The notes: generated by a model from the sequence alone, not told the origin. Positions 12,601 through 26,446 are shown, counted from the stretch's first letter. The stretch: DNA of 51,902 nt from Azolla pinnata (GCA_037176905.1 JBBBWG010027523.1:1-51902); one strand, 5' to 3'. Program-made: numbers and translations.

Positions 12601-15600
12601 TTTTTTTGAAATTCTTCCTCGTTTTCATTTTCCCTCTCATTCATTCTTGGATGTTCACGCACCATGAAGATTGTGGTTCTGTAACAGCTTATACACACAC
12701 TTATTGTTTAGAATCTTGTTTCAAAAGTTTAACCTTTTGATTTTACTTGTTCAAATTTACTTTCTATTATTAATCGTTGAGCATTGAATGAATGGCTTTG
12801 TGTTTACATTTTCCATTTTCTTCCATACGTTACTGGTGCAAATAACATAACGACATGTCAGGAGCTGGCTGATACGATGAATGTATCCGGTGAATGTTTG
12901 TAAATTCACAGATACTTGTCAGTTGTAACACACTGAGCGAACTGCCTGATTTCTGTGCATATATTTGGAGCCAATTGATGGTTGTCACGGTTAATAAATA
13001 GTTTCTTTATCATATAGTATAAGTTGAAGAGATTATGAAATTGCCTGAGATATTGTGTTAACCCCAGGGAAGTACAATGTCTTTATGAAATTTCTCATGT
13101 CATTGACATGTGGAGCATTTTTCTTCTGCATGTATATATAAGAAGGAAAGGTATTTCTGAGGCTCAAGGAATAGTACTATAGGCCTGCTAGAGGATGACT
13201 AACAAGGATCTGAAATGGTTCAGGATGTCCATGGCCTTGGAGAAGAAGAAGAAGGGGCTGAGCCATCTGGTACCCTATGTGCGCATGTGAAGTCCTCATA
13301 TGTGGTGAGCATGCGAGAAATGGATGTGATGCACATAAAGGATTTTACGTTCCTACATGGCAAGTTTGACACAAAAAAGGCTGTTTGCAGTTTGTTATGC
13401 TGCAATGAGCTATTTTTTTTATATTCATAAAATTAAAATGTCACCTAAATAGGTTTAACTGAGAAAGAGATCAAGTTCAACTATGTCTTTATTCGTTTTG
13501 CTGCACATGATTGCTCTTATTGTGCTGTGTCCTGCAGGGTATATCGAACCTGTTTTGCTAGTCCTTCATGAAAAGGATCCCACCTGGGCCGGACGTGCAG
13601 CAGTAAAGAAGCATACGTGTATGGTCACTGCTTTGAGCATTAACACCACTTTGAAGCAACACCCTTTGATTTGGTCTGCTTCTGTATGTTTGCGAACAAC
13701 CATCTCTCTCTCGTGTTTCCTTTCGATCTTACATATACAAGCTCGTAATTGTGGCTTCTTTGCCTCGCAGAATCTCCCGTATGATTCATATATGCTTCTA
13801 GCGGTTCCATCTCCCATCGGTGGGGTCATTATTGTTGCAGCTAACAGCATTCATTACCACAGTCAGGTCTTTGATCTAGATAAAACAATTCAAATACATG
13901 TCTTTTTACAAATATATAGTACTCTAATACGAATGTAAATTCTTCAGTCTGCAACATGCTCACTTGCATTGAATGAGTTTGCTACGTCGCCGGAAGGCAG
14001 GTATTTTTTTCTAAATTATTTATTTGTCATCCAATATATGTTGCACAAGCGGTTTGTCTGTTTGCAGTTTCATGATAGGAGGATCTGATTTCTATTCATG
14101 TTTTGTGATATGTGCAAAAGAAATTTTAGTGACTTTTCTTTGCTTTCAAATGCTTTCCTTCTCTTTCTGTTTGTTTCTATGATTGTATGGCTTCTAGACT
14201 TGAGCAGTATCAGACCAGAACCTTATGGATGGTCAAACTATCCCTATGGGGGTAAATTGTTTTTGGATAATACAAGATACTTACAGATAAGACATTGTGC
14301 ATAGTCTGATTGCATCCACCTTCTATCTTCCTAATTTGTATTCTATTATCCCTCTTCATTCATTTTCTGATGCAACAGACTAACGGATGATGGTTCACAA
14401 TTTATAAAATTTCTGCATAAATTTCTACGTATGTTCTACAGCTGCTACCTGCTGTCTATGGTGTGTAAATGTTTTGTAAGAGCAGATTCTGTGGAATGTG
14501 CAAATGAACTTATCAATGCCTTAACAGTGCACATTGATGTCATCTAGTAAAAAGTATGTCACAGTTTCTCAGAATCATTATTTCGAGGGTTGTACATAAG
14601 TTTCTACTAGTAATACTTTCTATATTTGGTTTTTAACTCTTTAGATAAGAGCAAGATCTTAATAGTTCATGCAAGTTAGGTTGCTCATGCATTCTTTTAA
14701 GAGCTTTTGCTATCGATTTAAGACAATACACTGATTCGTCACCCATCAATTGCAACTGATCTTTGGGGTGGTTGTTCGATGATGGAATGCTGTGATGCAT
14801 CTTTTTGAAACACATTGAAATGGATTAAGGTTATTTTTATGTTTGTTGATGGGGTTGCATCTGATAGCAACAGACTGCAATCCATCAACTGGTTGAGTAA
14901 TATCAATCAAGTCTGTTGATTGTCAGCATTATACACACACACATATACAGATGTGTTCCTCATACCAGCTTTCAATACTCGAATTGATGATTCGTGTAAT
15001 GTTTTTTGTATTAAGTCAATTAAATATGGTGATATGGATACTAAAACTGAATAAATTATAGAATTACTCCTTGTGCCTTCGTGTACTTTAAATTTAAAGC
15101 ACAGTGGCAGTATCCAAATTGAAAATAAAAGTCAAGTAAAAATCCTTACGGTGATCTTTACTATGTCGGTGCTCTTCATCTTTCATAAAATATTATTACC
15201 AGTAAGAGTTCTGCCTAATTGCAGCCATAATTAGGATCGATGAACTTAAGAATAATGCATTGCATTGTTTTTTAATTGATCCATATGCTCATTGACTGCC
15301 TTTTATTTGAATGTACCAGTGGTGAAATGCCCCAGTCCTCAATTAAAATTGAGCTAGATTGTGCACGAGCAACATGGATATCACCCGATGTTGCCTTGTT
15401 CTCAACTAAAACAGGAACTTTGCTACTTCTCTCCCTCCTGTATGATGGCAGGTAAATAATAATCAAAACTTTTCGTGAATTATGATCACATGGTGTGCAT
15501 GTCATAGGAACTTTGTTCTACATCTCTTTGTCTCTGATTAGTGTCTCTTATAATAATTGATGGTAATAGATATCGTCATTAGATGCCGGAGACACATTTT

Positions 15601-18600
15601 CTTTGAATCAATCATCCCATTGAATTTTTCCAATATTTTTCCAATATTTTTCACAGAGCTGTCCAAAAACTTGAGCTTATGAAATCTAGAGCATCAGTAC
15701 TTACTTCAGTAAGTGAAATGTGCAAACAAAAACAAGAATATATTGTAGTTACAGGATTCCTGATGTTTTTGTAATGTTGTTATTCAGTGCATAAGCATGC
15801 TTGGAGATATGTTTTTCTTCTTGGGTAGCCGCCTTGGTGATAGCTTATTTGTTCAATTTACTTGTGGCTCAACAGCTGAGGTGAGGTTTCTCAATTCTCG
15901 TGATGGTTGACCAGTGGAGGAGAAAGTTCAGGGTTCATCATTATGTTCTGAATATTTTTCTGTGGGTTTTGCTAGCAAGTAGATACCGAAGGTGATGCAG
16001 TAATGCCTCCAGCAAAGCGGTTGCATCGGTCTTCTGTGGAGGATGCACATGATGGCATTGCAGCAGAGGAGTTGTCATTATACCAGTCTTACTCATCAAA
16101 TACAGAACTGTTGGTATGCATACTGCAACAAAAGTTGTAACTAAATATTTATGTCATGTCACTGGTCTGGTTACTATCGTAATATGCATGAGTGCAGCAG
16201 AGAAATTTCAACTTTCTAGTTCGAGATTCTTTTGCCAATATTGGTCCTTTGAGGGATTTTGCGCATGGATTACGGATGAATGCAGACCTCAATGCCTCAG
16301 GTGCTGCCAAGCGGAGTAATTATGAGCTGGTATGGGCAATAAATCACTTGAAATATAAATGCATAAAATGTCATGCTACTACCTGTAGGAAAATGAAGAC
16401 TTTGAATAGGGGAACGAATAATAGAAAACTTAATGGTACTTACTTATATGAATTAGGCGAGCATACCTTACTGTTTAGACATAGATATGTAGTTATTTGT
16501 TGTAAACTTAAACTCACTGTCTCTCTTGGAATGTAAAAGGTATGTTGCTCTGGTAATGGCAAAAATGGTGCACTGTCCATTTTACATCAATCGATACGGC
16601 CAGATTTTATCACAGAGGTATGTTACTACAGGCCCTTGACCATATAACTGATTCCGTGGTTCTGTTGAAACCATGAATTATTCATGGTGAAATTGAGTCA
16701 AATCCTGATGAAAGAATCTCTGTAGGTTGTAATAGCACAAATAGAATGTCTATTGCTGTAGATTTTGCCAAAAGTTTCCACTTCTATTTCTTGCAGAAAA
16801 ATATGTGAAAAGTTATGAGGATGCTTTCTTAACATTGATTGCTTTATTTAACTGGATATTACATCCAAGGATAAAGCTGAACCTCATAAGTTAGCTAGAT
16901 ATGATTTTTTCATTTGATATGCTTGCACAGACTTTAACTGGAAAGGATATCTTTCGGTTTTGTAGGTTGAACTTCCTGGATGCAAGGGGATCTGGACAGT
17001 TTATTATAAAGGATCTAGGAATCAAATGCCGGATACAACTGGCATGGGATTGAACGGAGATGAAGAATTTCATGCGTATCTTATAATCAGTTTAGAGACT
17101 AGGACAATGGTAAATTCTTCTATTATTTTCTGTGAAAGTGGCATGGTAGTCTGTGTCTCGGCTGTTGCAAATTGTTCCTTTCTGCAATTCAAATCAGAGA
17201 ATGTTATACTTTTATTTACTAGTTGTACCCCGGTATAAATCTTCAATGTAAGGACACTCATGCCCTATCAAGTGATATACCTGACCAAGGAATTAACCTA
17301 CCCAAGTTTGAATGATGTATTTGTTGGTCTCTTGACCTGAATGAATTTAAGTGTGACCGTTAATTCTGAGATGATAAACAAAGTAATGGTTCTTCCTATC
17401 AAGTTGCAGTGGACTATAGTTTGTTCTTTTAGTGTCTCGAAAATTTCTGATTTGGAAAAGCGATACATCTCCAGCCTCCTCTTTTCAGGAGTGTTTTAAT
17501 GATAACCTTCTTCCATTATCAAGAGTTCCTTTACAGTGAATATCTCATTACAATTCTGAATCCAACCTCAAAAAAGGAACAAGACATTTTATATTGAAGA
17601 TAGTCCAGGAAAACACCAACAGAGGCTTTTGTTCTATGTTTTTGCTGGGTTTTTCTTTGTTTGAAGAGTTAATTTTTTATAGGTTTTGGAAACGGGAGAA
17701 ACACTTGGAGAGGTTACAGAAACTGTTGACTATTTCACTGAAGGAGCAACAATTGTTGCTGGCAACCTATTTTGCAGGTACATTCTGTTTTTCTTGCATT
17801 TGCTGTCTCTGAGAAATATTACAGGTATCCATGTTTGAGCATTGATTGTGAAGGCTACTTGACGAGGGTAGTGTGACCATACTCAATAAACATACTTAAT
17901 AAATGTGCACATGCAGGCGGAGGGTTGTGCAGGTATACTCAAGAGGTGTGCGGCTACTTGATGGAGCATATATGACCCAAGAGCTTCGTATTGAAGCAGC
18001 TTCATCTAAAGGGGACAGCAACTCAAAATCTGATGTTGTATCAGTGGCTTATGCTTCAATTATAGACCCGTATGTGCTTCTAAAGATGACAGATGGAACA
18101 TTGCAGCTTGTAACCGGAGGTAGAAATATGCTAACTAATGCTGTATAGTTGTTTTGCGGACCTTTATGAAATATCAAAATTTTCTTACAGATCCGTCGAG
18201 TTGCACGATATCTGTGTCTGCTCCTCAGATGTTCCAGAGTATGGGAGACCCCATTGTTGCCTGTTCTCTTTACCAGGATAGAGGTCCATCTCCATGGCTT
18301 CGGAGAACAAGCATGGACGCATGGCTGGCACCATCGTTTGATCCAGTTGATATTAGTGATGGCCTTGATATCAATCAAGGTGATATCTATTGTGTGGTTT
18401 GTAAGCAAAGTGGAAGGTTGGAGCTATATGAGCTTCCCAATTTAATATGCGTCTTTTCGGTGAATAATTTTACGCATGGACATAGATTTCTTTATGACAC
18501 CAAAGCTCTACCCAAGATTGAGGTACCTGTGGGAAGTGCTGATAATCAGCTTCAGGATGCTGAAAAAAGTGCTTTGCTTCATGTCACTGAAATATGTATG

Positions 18601-21505
18601 GAAAAGTGGAGTGATAAATTTGGGAGACCATTTTTATTGGCAATTTTGAGTGATGGCACATTTCTTTGCTATCATGCTTATCTATATGAAAGGATTGATA
18701 ACAGCTCTATGGCTGAAGAGACGGACCTTCCAGAAGTAGTTGCCTTAGGCACAATAACGTCGCGGTTGAAGAATCTACGTTTCATAAGACTCCCGTTAGA
18801 TAGTGCATCCAGTGAAGAAGAAATTGCATCTCTCAAGCCAAATATTGTCCCATTCAGGAATGTTGGGGGGCTTCGAGGTGCCTATGTCACAGGTTCTAGG
18901 CCTATATGGCTGATGAATTTCAGAGAAAGATTACAAGTGCATCCTCAGGTAATGCATGTCAGAAATCACTCTCTTTGTTCTGAACTGTATTTCCAAGTAT
19001 TATTGTATATCTATCCTATGAGTGCTCCAGAAGCCCACTTTCTTTGTTGTAAAAACCGGTGGATCAATTGTTGCAGCTCTGTGATGGACCAATTGTTGCA
19101 TTTACACCACTTCACAACATCAACTGCAACCATGGAATTATTTATGTCACTGCACAGGTATTGTGGGTTGCATCTGAGTTCATAATGGAATTTACTTTGT
19201 AAAAATATCTCTCATGCGTTGAAATCTCTTACAGGGCTTACTGAAAATTTGCCAGCTGCCAACTATGAATTATGATAACGATTGGGCAACCTACAAGGTA
19301 GTTCTTATTTAAAGGCTTTTAAGTTTATCCAATAAGCCCTTCTTTGTCTCCTGACATCTAAAATGATTCACTCAAATCTGTAAATGTCTAAAGGATTTAA
19401 AATGTTCCAGGTTCCCTTAAAAGGTTCTCCACATCAATTAGCATATCATGCTGAAGCCAACCTGTATGCTGTAATTGTTTCCTCACAGGTGAGATTGTTT
19501 GTGATTTTTATGGTGTTCTGTGCTGCACCACTCTCATCTGTTGAGCTTATTCTTCATGTTGTATTTATTTGGAAATGCAGTGTGGTGATATATGTGTAGC
19601 TCCGTGTTTTTGACAGTTGGCCTTTTCTCCATTATTGTTCTAGTCTGTACTACATCCCTGAAACATTGTTCTCATACTTCCAAAACTGCCATATTTCTGC
19701 ATGTGGCCTGTGATAGTCCATTAATTCTAGAGGGAACATGTGAATGTTTGACAGGCGCAAGTATCCGTTTCTAAAATTATCGAGTCTACCGATCAAGGGA
19801 CTGCATTTATATCTGAATTAGAGAATGAAGATGGCCAACGTATCGTCAATTTAGAAGAATTTGAAGTGCGCATAATTGAGGCTGGAAAGGCAGGAACTGT
19901 TTGGGAGACTAAGGCTGTGGTACCTATGCAGATGACAGAGCATGCATTGACCATCCGAATTGTTAATTTGAAGAAGGTGCAGTTTTATTTTATTTACTAA
20001 ATGTAACCTTATGATTTTACAAACCATGAGTCTGGTGGTCAAGCTCTCCTTGTGATTCAGATCTTGTATTTTAAGTGGTTCTCTCACTTATTGGCTCACA
20101 CTTTTTCATGGACTTAATTTTTAAGTGTAGATTACTTGGAGATTTATATCTAGTTGTTGATATCTTTTTGAGTTTTTTTGTTTTACAGGGATCAGATCAG
20201 ATGCAAACATTGCTTGCAATAGGGACAGGGTTTGTCCAAGGAGAAGATGTACCTGCTCGTGGCCGAATTATTTTGATGTCTCTTGGGCAGGGTGACACAG
20301 GTCTTCTGGTAAAGACTAAATTATTCTATATCTGGATGCTGGACGCCTTTGAAGTTTAGCCCATCATTTTTATAGTTATTTTACAGGCTACAGAAGTTTT
20401 TTCAAAGGAATATAAAGGGGCAATTTCGGCTATAGCTTCTCTTCAAGGCAATCTCCTCGTAGCTATAGGCACGAAAATTATTCTTCACAGCTGGAGTGGA
20501 ACTGAACTTGTTGGAGCTGCATTTTATGACGGTCCATTATATGTTGTCAGCATTAACATTGTATACACTATTGCCATGGTTTCAGTTTCATTACTTTTGC
20601 ATAAGATCAAAGTGAGTTCCTCCTCTTATGCCTATTGATTGTGTTTTAGGTAAAGAATTTTGTGCTCTTTGGTGATATTCATAAGAGCATTTATTTCCTG
20701 TGCTGGAAAGAGGATGGAGCTCAGCTGGCTTTGCTTGCTAAAGATTTTGGAGCGTTAGATTGCTATGCCACTGAATTTTTGATAGATGGGACCACCTTGA
20801 GTCTCTTAGTTTCAGACAGCAGAAAGAATATAAAGGTATAACCTTTAAATGCTCTCTTGGTATTTCTTTTTCAAACTAATCTATCTTTAAAATGTAAGGA
20901 TGTTCGTGTTGCTTACATACAAGTGAGGCTTAATTATGTAGATATTTTCATACTCTCCGAAAAGTGTTGAGAGCTGGAAAGGACAGAAATTACTACCCAG
21001 GGCAGAATTTCATGTTGGTGCACACATTTCAAAATTTCTTCGGTTACCTATGCTGCCCACCACTTCTTCCAGCCGCACAAACAGATATGCTCTTCTTTTC
21101 GGAACCCTGGATGGAAGCATTGGGTGTATTGCTCCACTTGATGAGCTTACATTTCGGCGGTTACAGTCACTTCAAGGGAAGCTAGTTGATGCAGTTTCTC
21201 ATGTTGCTGGTTTAAATCCTAAATCATTTCGACAGTTCAAAGCATGCGGCCAAACACATGTGCCAGGTCCAGATAACATCGTGGACTGTGAGCTCCTATT
21301 CCAGTAAGTATGCCTTGAAATAGGAATGCCATTTTTATTTGTCTCTAAAGATTATATCAACACGGTGTCTCTGCTCAATTGATTCTGCAGTTACGAAATG
21401 CTACCGCTGAAAGAACAACTGGAGATTGCTCACCAGATTGGCACAACTCGATCTCAGATCCTTTCCAATCTCAATGACCTAACAGTTAGCACAAACTTCT
21501 TGTAG
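9610..21505 (+). CDS. CPSF160: CPSF160, cleavage and polyadenylation specificity factor subunit 1
   Basis: Large scaffold subunit of the nuclear CPSF complex, which recognises the poly(A) signal. The model is 26 exons, 4449 nt and 1482 aa, intact and collinear with the Arabidopsis protein (about 1442 aa). Exons: 9610-10100, 11541-11687, 11786-11939, 13224-13359, 13538-13683, 13771-13866, 13948-14000, 15320-15451, 15657-15708, 15788-15880, 15976-16113, 16198-16329, 16540-16617, 16966-17109, 17683-17777, 17917-18119, 18191-18948, 19077-19157, 19235-19297, 19411-19488, 19755-19976, 20189-20308, 20387-20560, 20650-20835, 20942-21303, 21391-21505. Hallmarks include R-G-G-V-M-D-G-V, C-F-E-G-P-D-W-type Y-F-E-G-P-D-W, F-L-G-S-R-L-G-D-S-L, an NLS-like P-P-A-K-R-L-H-R near 511, and the C-terminal CPSF_A propeller (F-A/Y-A-L-L-F-G-T-L-D-G-S). 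The N terminus carries extra A6S9 (residues 113-127) and other Ser/Ala/Pro-rich sequence. Intron 4 has a GC donor. Confidence 0.96.
9946..9990 (+). repeat. Coding GCT/TCT triplet repeat (Ala6-Ser9)
   Basis: Five GCT codons, one GCG and nine TCT codons in CPSF160 exon 1 encode residues 113-127. The tract lies in the N-terminal segment before R-G-G-V-M-D-G-V, where the Arabidopsis protein is shorter. It is likely a disordered loop expanded by triplet slippage. Confidence 0.85.
13360..13537 (+). other. GC-AG intron (CPSF160 intron 4)
   Basis: The exon ends ...cta cat g and the intron begins gcaagt, ending tcctgcag. Joining g to gg restores Gly in F-L-H-G-Y-I-E-P, exactly as in the homologue. 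No GT donor nearby keeps both frame and protein. The donor G|GCAAGT is the usual strong context for minor-class GC-AG introns. Confidence 0.85.
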
Positions 21506-22843
21506 CTTAGCGTATCAAACGATACTCATTGAAACTAGAATTTTGGAGCAAGCATACAATTGAGGGAAATTAAAATCCCAATGTTAGCTGTCTTGGTGTC
21601 AGTGTGTTGCTATTTGTCTGCTTGCTGTCTTGCATTGTATATTTGTAATTGGATATGTAGGGGAGGACGGTGGCCTTAACGAGATGGAAGGTCAGATGAT
21701 GATGCATCATTCGATCAAAAGCATAGTACTTTTGATGCAATTCATGATTTGTTGCATTGAGGCCCCCGTGATCAAGAGCCATACGACGTTTATGTGGAGA
21801 TTGTGAATTCAGTGAAAAAGTAATTGGTTTTTCTTTTCATGTTTGCCTTAACATAGTCAGTAAACTTGCTCTTTTGAGTCAGTGAAGAACCAAATAGTTG
21901 ACCATTCTGTATTTTAAGCAATGTTTGTTAATTGTAATTTGGAACTGATAAATTTGGAAGCAATCGATTGAACAATGTTGAGATCTCAGAACCTAAACCT
22001 TAGGTAGATTAGATGGTGATGTATTTGTCCTTGCGAGTTTTGGCGAATGCCAATAGTGATTCTGTCAGATCGATCTTCTACTCTTGGGGGCAAATTATAG
22101 CTCAGATAATTGCACAAGGAGATGGAAGATATAATATGGAAGCGTATGTCCAAGGGAGATTAATCAAATCATGCAGTCAAATGCCCTATGTGCTTATACA
22201 TCATGCATATGACGCATCATTCACCAGTAAAAGGAACCAGTTCGAGCAAGAAAGCGAGATTATTGGGTTCATTGAAGATATTGGACAAATTCTGAGCAGA
22301 GTTTTAGTTGTCATGACTATGCTTTCAATCACAATTTACAGGACAGATTAAAATTATCTACTAGCAAATGGATTTGATTATCTCTGTATACAAGCTCCAG
22401 TCAAGCAAAAAATCGAAGAGCTATGATTTTCTCTTTCCCATTAATGGAAAGATTCGCTTCTATCCACCAAAATTTGGCAAAGGGTTTCTAGGAGATTCCA
22501 TCATATTAATGATCCTGTTATTCAACCACTAGCAGCATTGTAACTATCAGTTCCTGAGCAGATATTGATCGGACCTGAAGCAGAAAATTTCCACTGGCGA
22601 GTCCAGATTATATTAGCTACATCCTCACCACTGTCTCCTGCAATGCCACATTATTCCAGCCAGGGAAAAACGATACACATGGCAAAAGGTAAGTAACTCT
22701 GCACGTATTTTAACATCTGTAAAGAATACGAATTTACGCCATCCGGAAATCCTGCATTGTTTTGCATCCTCTGACAATTGTAGGCATCTTCCAGGGAATG
22801 AATTCTCCAACTTTCACAAGCACTTAAATTATCAATGTCCAGG
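21506..22843. other. Convergent spacer between CPSF160 and a minus-strand gene
   Basis: This contains both 3' regions. An open frame of 112 codons at 22013-22351 (+) has no recognisable domain and ordinary AT-rich composition; I treat it as chance. No RNA gene or mobile element is seen. Confidence 0.5.
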
Positions 22844-25382
22844 TCATTGGATCGTGCAAGTACAGAAAGAAAATAAGTCGTCATTATCATTGTCTGACTC
22901 ATCTGAATCACTGTAACATAAGAAAATATCCAAGTTAGATTCTCAAAATATGATAATCTAACAAACAGACCCTATGCTAGATTCTCAAAATAAGGACTAT
23001 GCTTGGCTGATATAAGACAGACTAAATACATTGAGGTCCGTGCCTGTAATGAGTTCAGCCAGAAAGCTACCCAGAATTGATAGAACAAAGCAGGAGACAC
23101 CGTTGAAAACAGAAAAAAATAAACAACACTATCATCTGTGAAAGGCTGAAATGATATTTTACACCAAAACATTTTTACAGATGAATGAAATTGAAATAAC
23201 TGCATTTCATGATGAATAATCTAAAAACAATGACAAACCGAATTCAGCATGCGTGCTACTTGCTGCTTCAAATATTCTAGGTAAAAAGGATAACAATAAT
23301 TTGGCCAACAGCTCTTGTGACGTGTGGCAATGATCCAATGAGTCTGACGTAATGCAACCCGTTTAGGAGAAGCTCTATTGTACTGTCAGCTCCTGCGGTT
23401 GTGGCTATGAAGAAGCTGGGAAAAGTTCTTCAAAACTACTAAAAAGCTACACTACTGCAATATTCATTAGCACGCTTTAGAACAAATCTTCTCCAACTAA
23501 TAGTAGGGTTATAACCTAGTTCGAAGCTGGATTTTTACAGATTATGAATGCCACTGCAACAAAACTGATTAACGTACGAAATTAGATACTATTCTGCTAA
23601 CATGGCTCAATGATTCTATTTAACATCACCAATGTTTTATCTTGCTAGCATCCCAACTCAAGATGGTCAGAGTCTCACCAAACCACGATAAATCAAGGTC
23701 ATGTTTCATCAGAAAAATGATTTTGTAACACCGCTCTTTTTCCTCTAGATCCTACCTGTCATGATTTACCTATCTTTTCAAAATCAGGATCCATTACACG
23801 TTGAATGTCTGGAAGTCAGTGAATATGTGGAAGAGCGTATAAAACTCTCTTCAAGAGATCAATTCTGAGGACAGATCAACATGTAATCTTCACAACTAAG
23901 CAAATAGCTGCATCTCTTTGGGCTTATTCTGAATATGAAATTAATACAACTGTAATCACTTGATCAACATATTATGCTCACAAACTAAGCAATCAGAGAA
24001 CAGCATCTCAATGATCTTCTCCACCCCAACACTATGGCATTCCCAGAGATTTCTATTGACTGAACTTTAGCAGTTTGAAGGAAGCTTAAGGCTCTGGAAA
24101 GCACAAACTTGTTTAAGTCCAATATTCTCTCAGCTCATGTTGTAGCTTACTCTTCTCGTCATGTTTCAGACTGTATTTTGTCTTCTGATAGAGACTAAGC
24201 ATAGGAAATTTTGCAACGGTTCTGGTGTTCATTCAAACCGTTATAAAAACCTCTGCAGTCTGATGGCAGAAACGTCCCTAAAGGCAATGACATGATGGCG
24301 TATTTTTCGAGAATTCATTGATAACAGGTGAAGCTCATTCAGCCAGTCTTTTGTCGGGCCATATTTTAAAGCCCATGTAAATATATACCCATGTTTACCA
24401 TTTCAAATTCACATACACGCAGGAATTGCACTACACAATATAAATACATGCTAAATGCAAACAACGGCCATTGATGTACTTGTTTTCTTGGAATTCCATT
24501 GAACGATAATGACTGCTGAGTAGAACTTAGTGGTTTAGGCGTATGCAAGCTCCAGCATAACTTTCATGGATAAAATCAATTCCATCGACCATAAACCTGA
24601 CGAATTGATTGAGTAGACTCTAGAGTTTAAAAATAATGGATGTGTATCTCTCAGAAATTATTTTACAAGAAACAATGGTGAAGGATGCCATCTAACATCC
24701 ATAAGATGATTTAACAAAGCAATTGTGACCATACCAGAAGATGCTTTCATAAAATACACTTGACAAGTAACCTACTGTTCTAAAATCTAATTTTTCACAC
24801 CACACAACAACAAAAGGCTTTGGTGGTAATGTTCTAAAAAACTAGAACATTACATGCGACCAAAAACAACTATATGAAAAGAATCATAGAAAGGGAAGAG
24901 CAGCAATACCTTGGTTCGAACACTTTGACTTCTGTAAGCTTCTTGCCATGGTTGTCTTGCCACATTATCGAACGTTTCTCGATGGGCTGTGAAGCAGTAG
25001 CAACAGCATCACTCTCGCTCTCAGGGCAATTCCCATTCATAGGTTTGGCATCATCTTGCATGACCCGAGTTCTGCTCTTGGGCCACTTCATGCTACTCTT
25101 CAGGGGGGCACCAATCTTCACCATGGGGAGACTGCTGCGAGGTTCGGAAGCAGTATCAAGTGGTAAGAAGGCATCACGAGGAAGGGGGGGTGGGTGAGGT
25201 TCTGAAACCATGGGTGTGGAAGAAGAAGAAGAAGCTGAAGCATCAGCACCGGAACCACCCTGCCAGCCAGCAGTATCAGTGTGAATTGGTTCCACCTCCA
25301 ATGAGGTGGATTCGCTTGTTTCAGCACATAGGCAGCACAAATAAGAGGCACACCTATGTGCAATGCTCTCCGAGGTCGCCAG
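22844..25382 (-). CDS. Uncharacterised plant protein with W-x-D-x-x-G-K-x-L ... F-E-P-S-D-S-D acidic tail (5' end unresolved)
   Basis: Two exons are supported: 25382-24910 (473 nt) and 22910-22844 (67 nt), joined across a 2-kb GT-AG intron. The join gives K-V-F-E-P|S-D-S-D-E-S-D and ends F-C-T-C-T-I-Q-stop. The pattern W-x-D-x-x-G-K-x-L-x-E-V-x-x-F-E-P-S-D plus an acidic stretch and a C-x-C-T-I tail matches, from memory, an uncharacterised plant family. The first exon codes a Cys-containing segment (C-A-S-Y-L-C-C-L-C-A-E-T-S-E-S), then a Ser/Pro-rich linker. No in-frame ATG precedes that segment, so at least one upstream exon is missing. A GC-rich stretch at about 26245-26460 with a good donor at 26244 is a candidate, but its ATG frame does not join cleanly. 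The (GAAA)n run at 25411-25432 supplies the polypyrimidine tract of the acceptor. Function unknown. Confidence 0.6.
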
Positions 25383-25410
25383 CTGATGGATAATTATGTG
25401 CTCAAAACAA

Positions 25411-25432
25411 GAAAGAAAGAAAGAAAGAAAGG
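25411..25432. repeat. (GAAA)n microsatellite
   Basis: Five GAAA-type units; read on the minus strand they are TTTC repeats immediately upstream of the 3' splice site at 25383-25384. Confidence 0.8.
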
Positions 25433-25439
25433 AGAAAAC

Positions 25440-26446
25440 CTATCCAAAAGTCTGGTTTTTCTGCCTGCTTCTTTCCTACTTCTCAGCTTGTAATCGATCT
25501 TTCTTTCCCTGCATGTTTTTTTTTGGCCCTTGCAATCAGCAGTTCTCCCATGCACATCCTCTCACCCTTGCTCTGTTCTGCTTCTTAGCACCCCTTTCCA
25601 GCCAATCGATCCGAACTTTTGGAAAGGTATTGTGATCTCTCCCTCCCGATACTTTCAATAGCATGGGAATGCTTTCTTTTTGTTTGCGCTTTATTTTGTA
25701 AGCAGGCGTCAAATGGGTACTGCTAGAAAAGAATCATTCAACTGCAGCGAAGCCGTGACCTGTACACGAGTGTGTCTGTGACATTGCATCCACCCGCGGA
25801 GAAAAACATCATCCATTACATCCGAAGCAAAGGTATCGACATCCGATTCTCGACATTACCACCATTTCTATCATCGATCCGTCATCAGACGTGCGTCACC
25901 GTTCCATGAGATGCGAGATTCGGTAGAATCCTCCTCGCTAGAGAACCGCAAAGAGAATGCCCCTCGCCGACAGGATCTACATACACTTCCTCAACCAGAG
26001 AAAGAGCTGACGACAACCGCTCTGCTTTCTCGTCTGAGGGGTAGACCACGGAAGGAACAATAAAAACGCTTCTTTCGGCGAGCACCGGAAAATTCCGAGC
26101 GGAAACCAAAGAAAACAACAGAAACGGCGGAAGATTGGAAACAAGGACGGGCTCAAGAAGAGAGAAGGCACACCTGATCTCGCTGCTTGGCCTTCCTTCC
26201 TGCGGCTTGCTCCTATACGAGGCCGAGGCGCGCTCTCTACGAACCTGGGGCAAATCGGCAATGGCGGGGGTCAAAGCCAGTGTCGGCAGAAGCTGAGGAG
26301 GCTGCGCTCCTGCTCCTGCTCCTGCTCCACCGACCAGAGAGGATCTTCGGCTCCTGCTGCATCCAGAAATCTGCAGAGAGACATCCGCAGAATGGCGATG
26401 GAGAACCTCGACGCTCCGCAGAGACGAAACGGAACGAAAGGGAAAT
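25440..26446. other. Probable 5' region of the minus-strand gene
   Basis: GC rises from about 25750 to 26420. Minus-strand frames here code Arg/Ser/Ala-rich peptides. One ATG (26362-26360, starting M-Q-Q-E-P-K) runs to a plausible donor at 26244. I cannot decide whether this is a coding first exon or a leader. Confidence 0.35.

Noticed and set aside
22013..22351. 112-codon plus-strand frame downstream of CPSF160
   Set aside because: No recognisable domain, no GC or codon signal different from its surroundings, and no splice partners.
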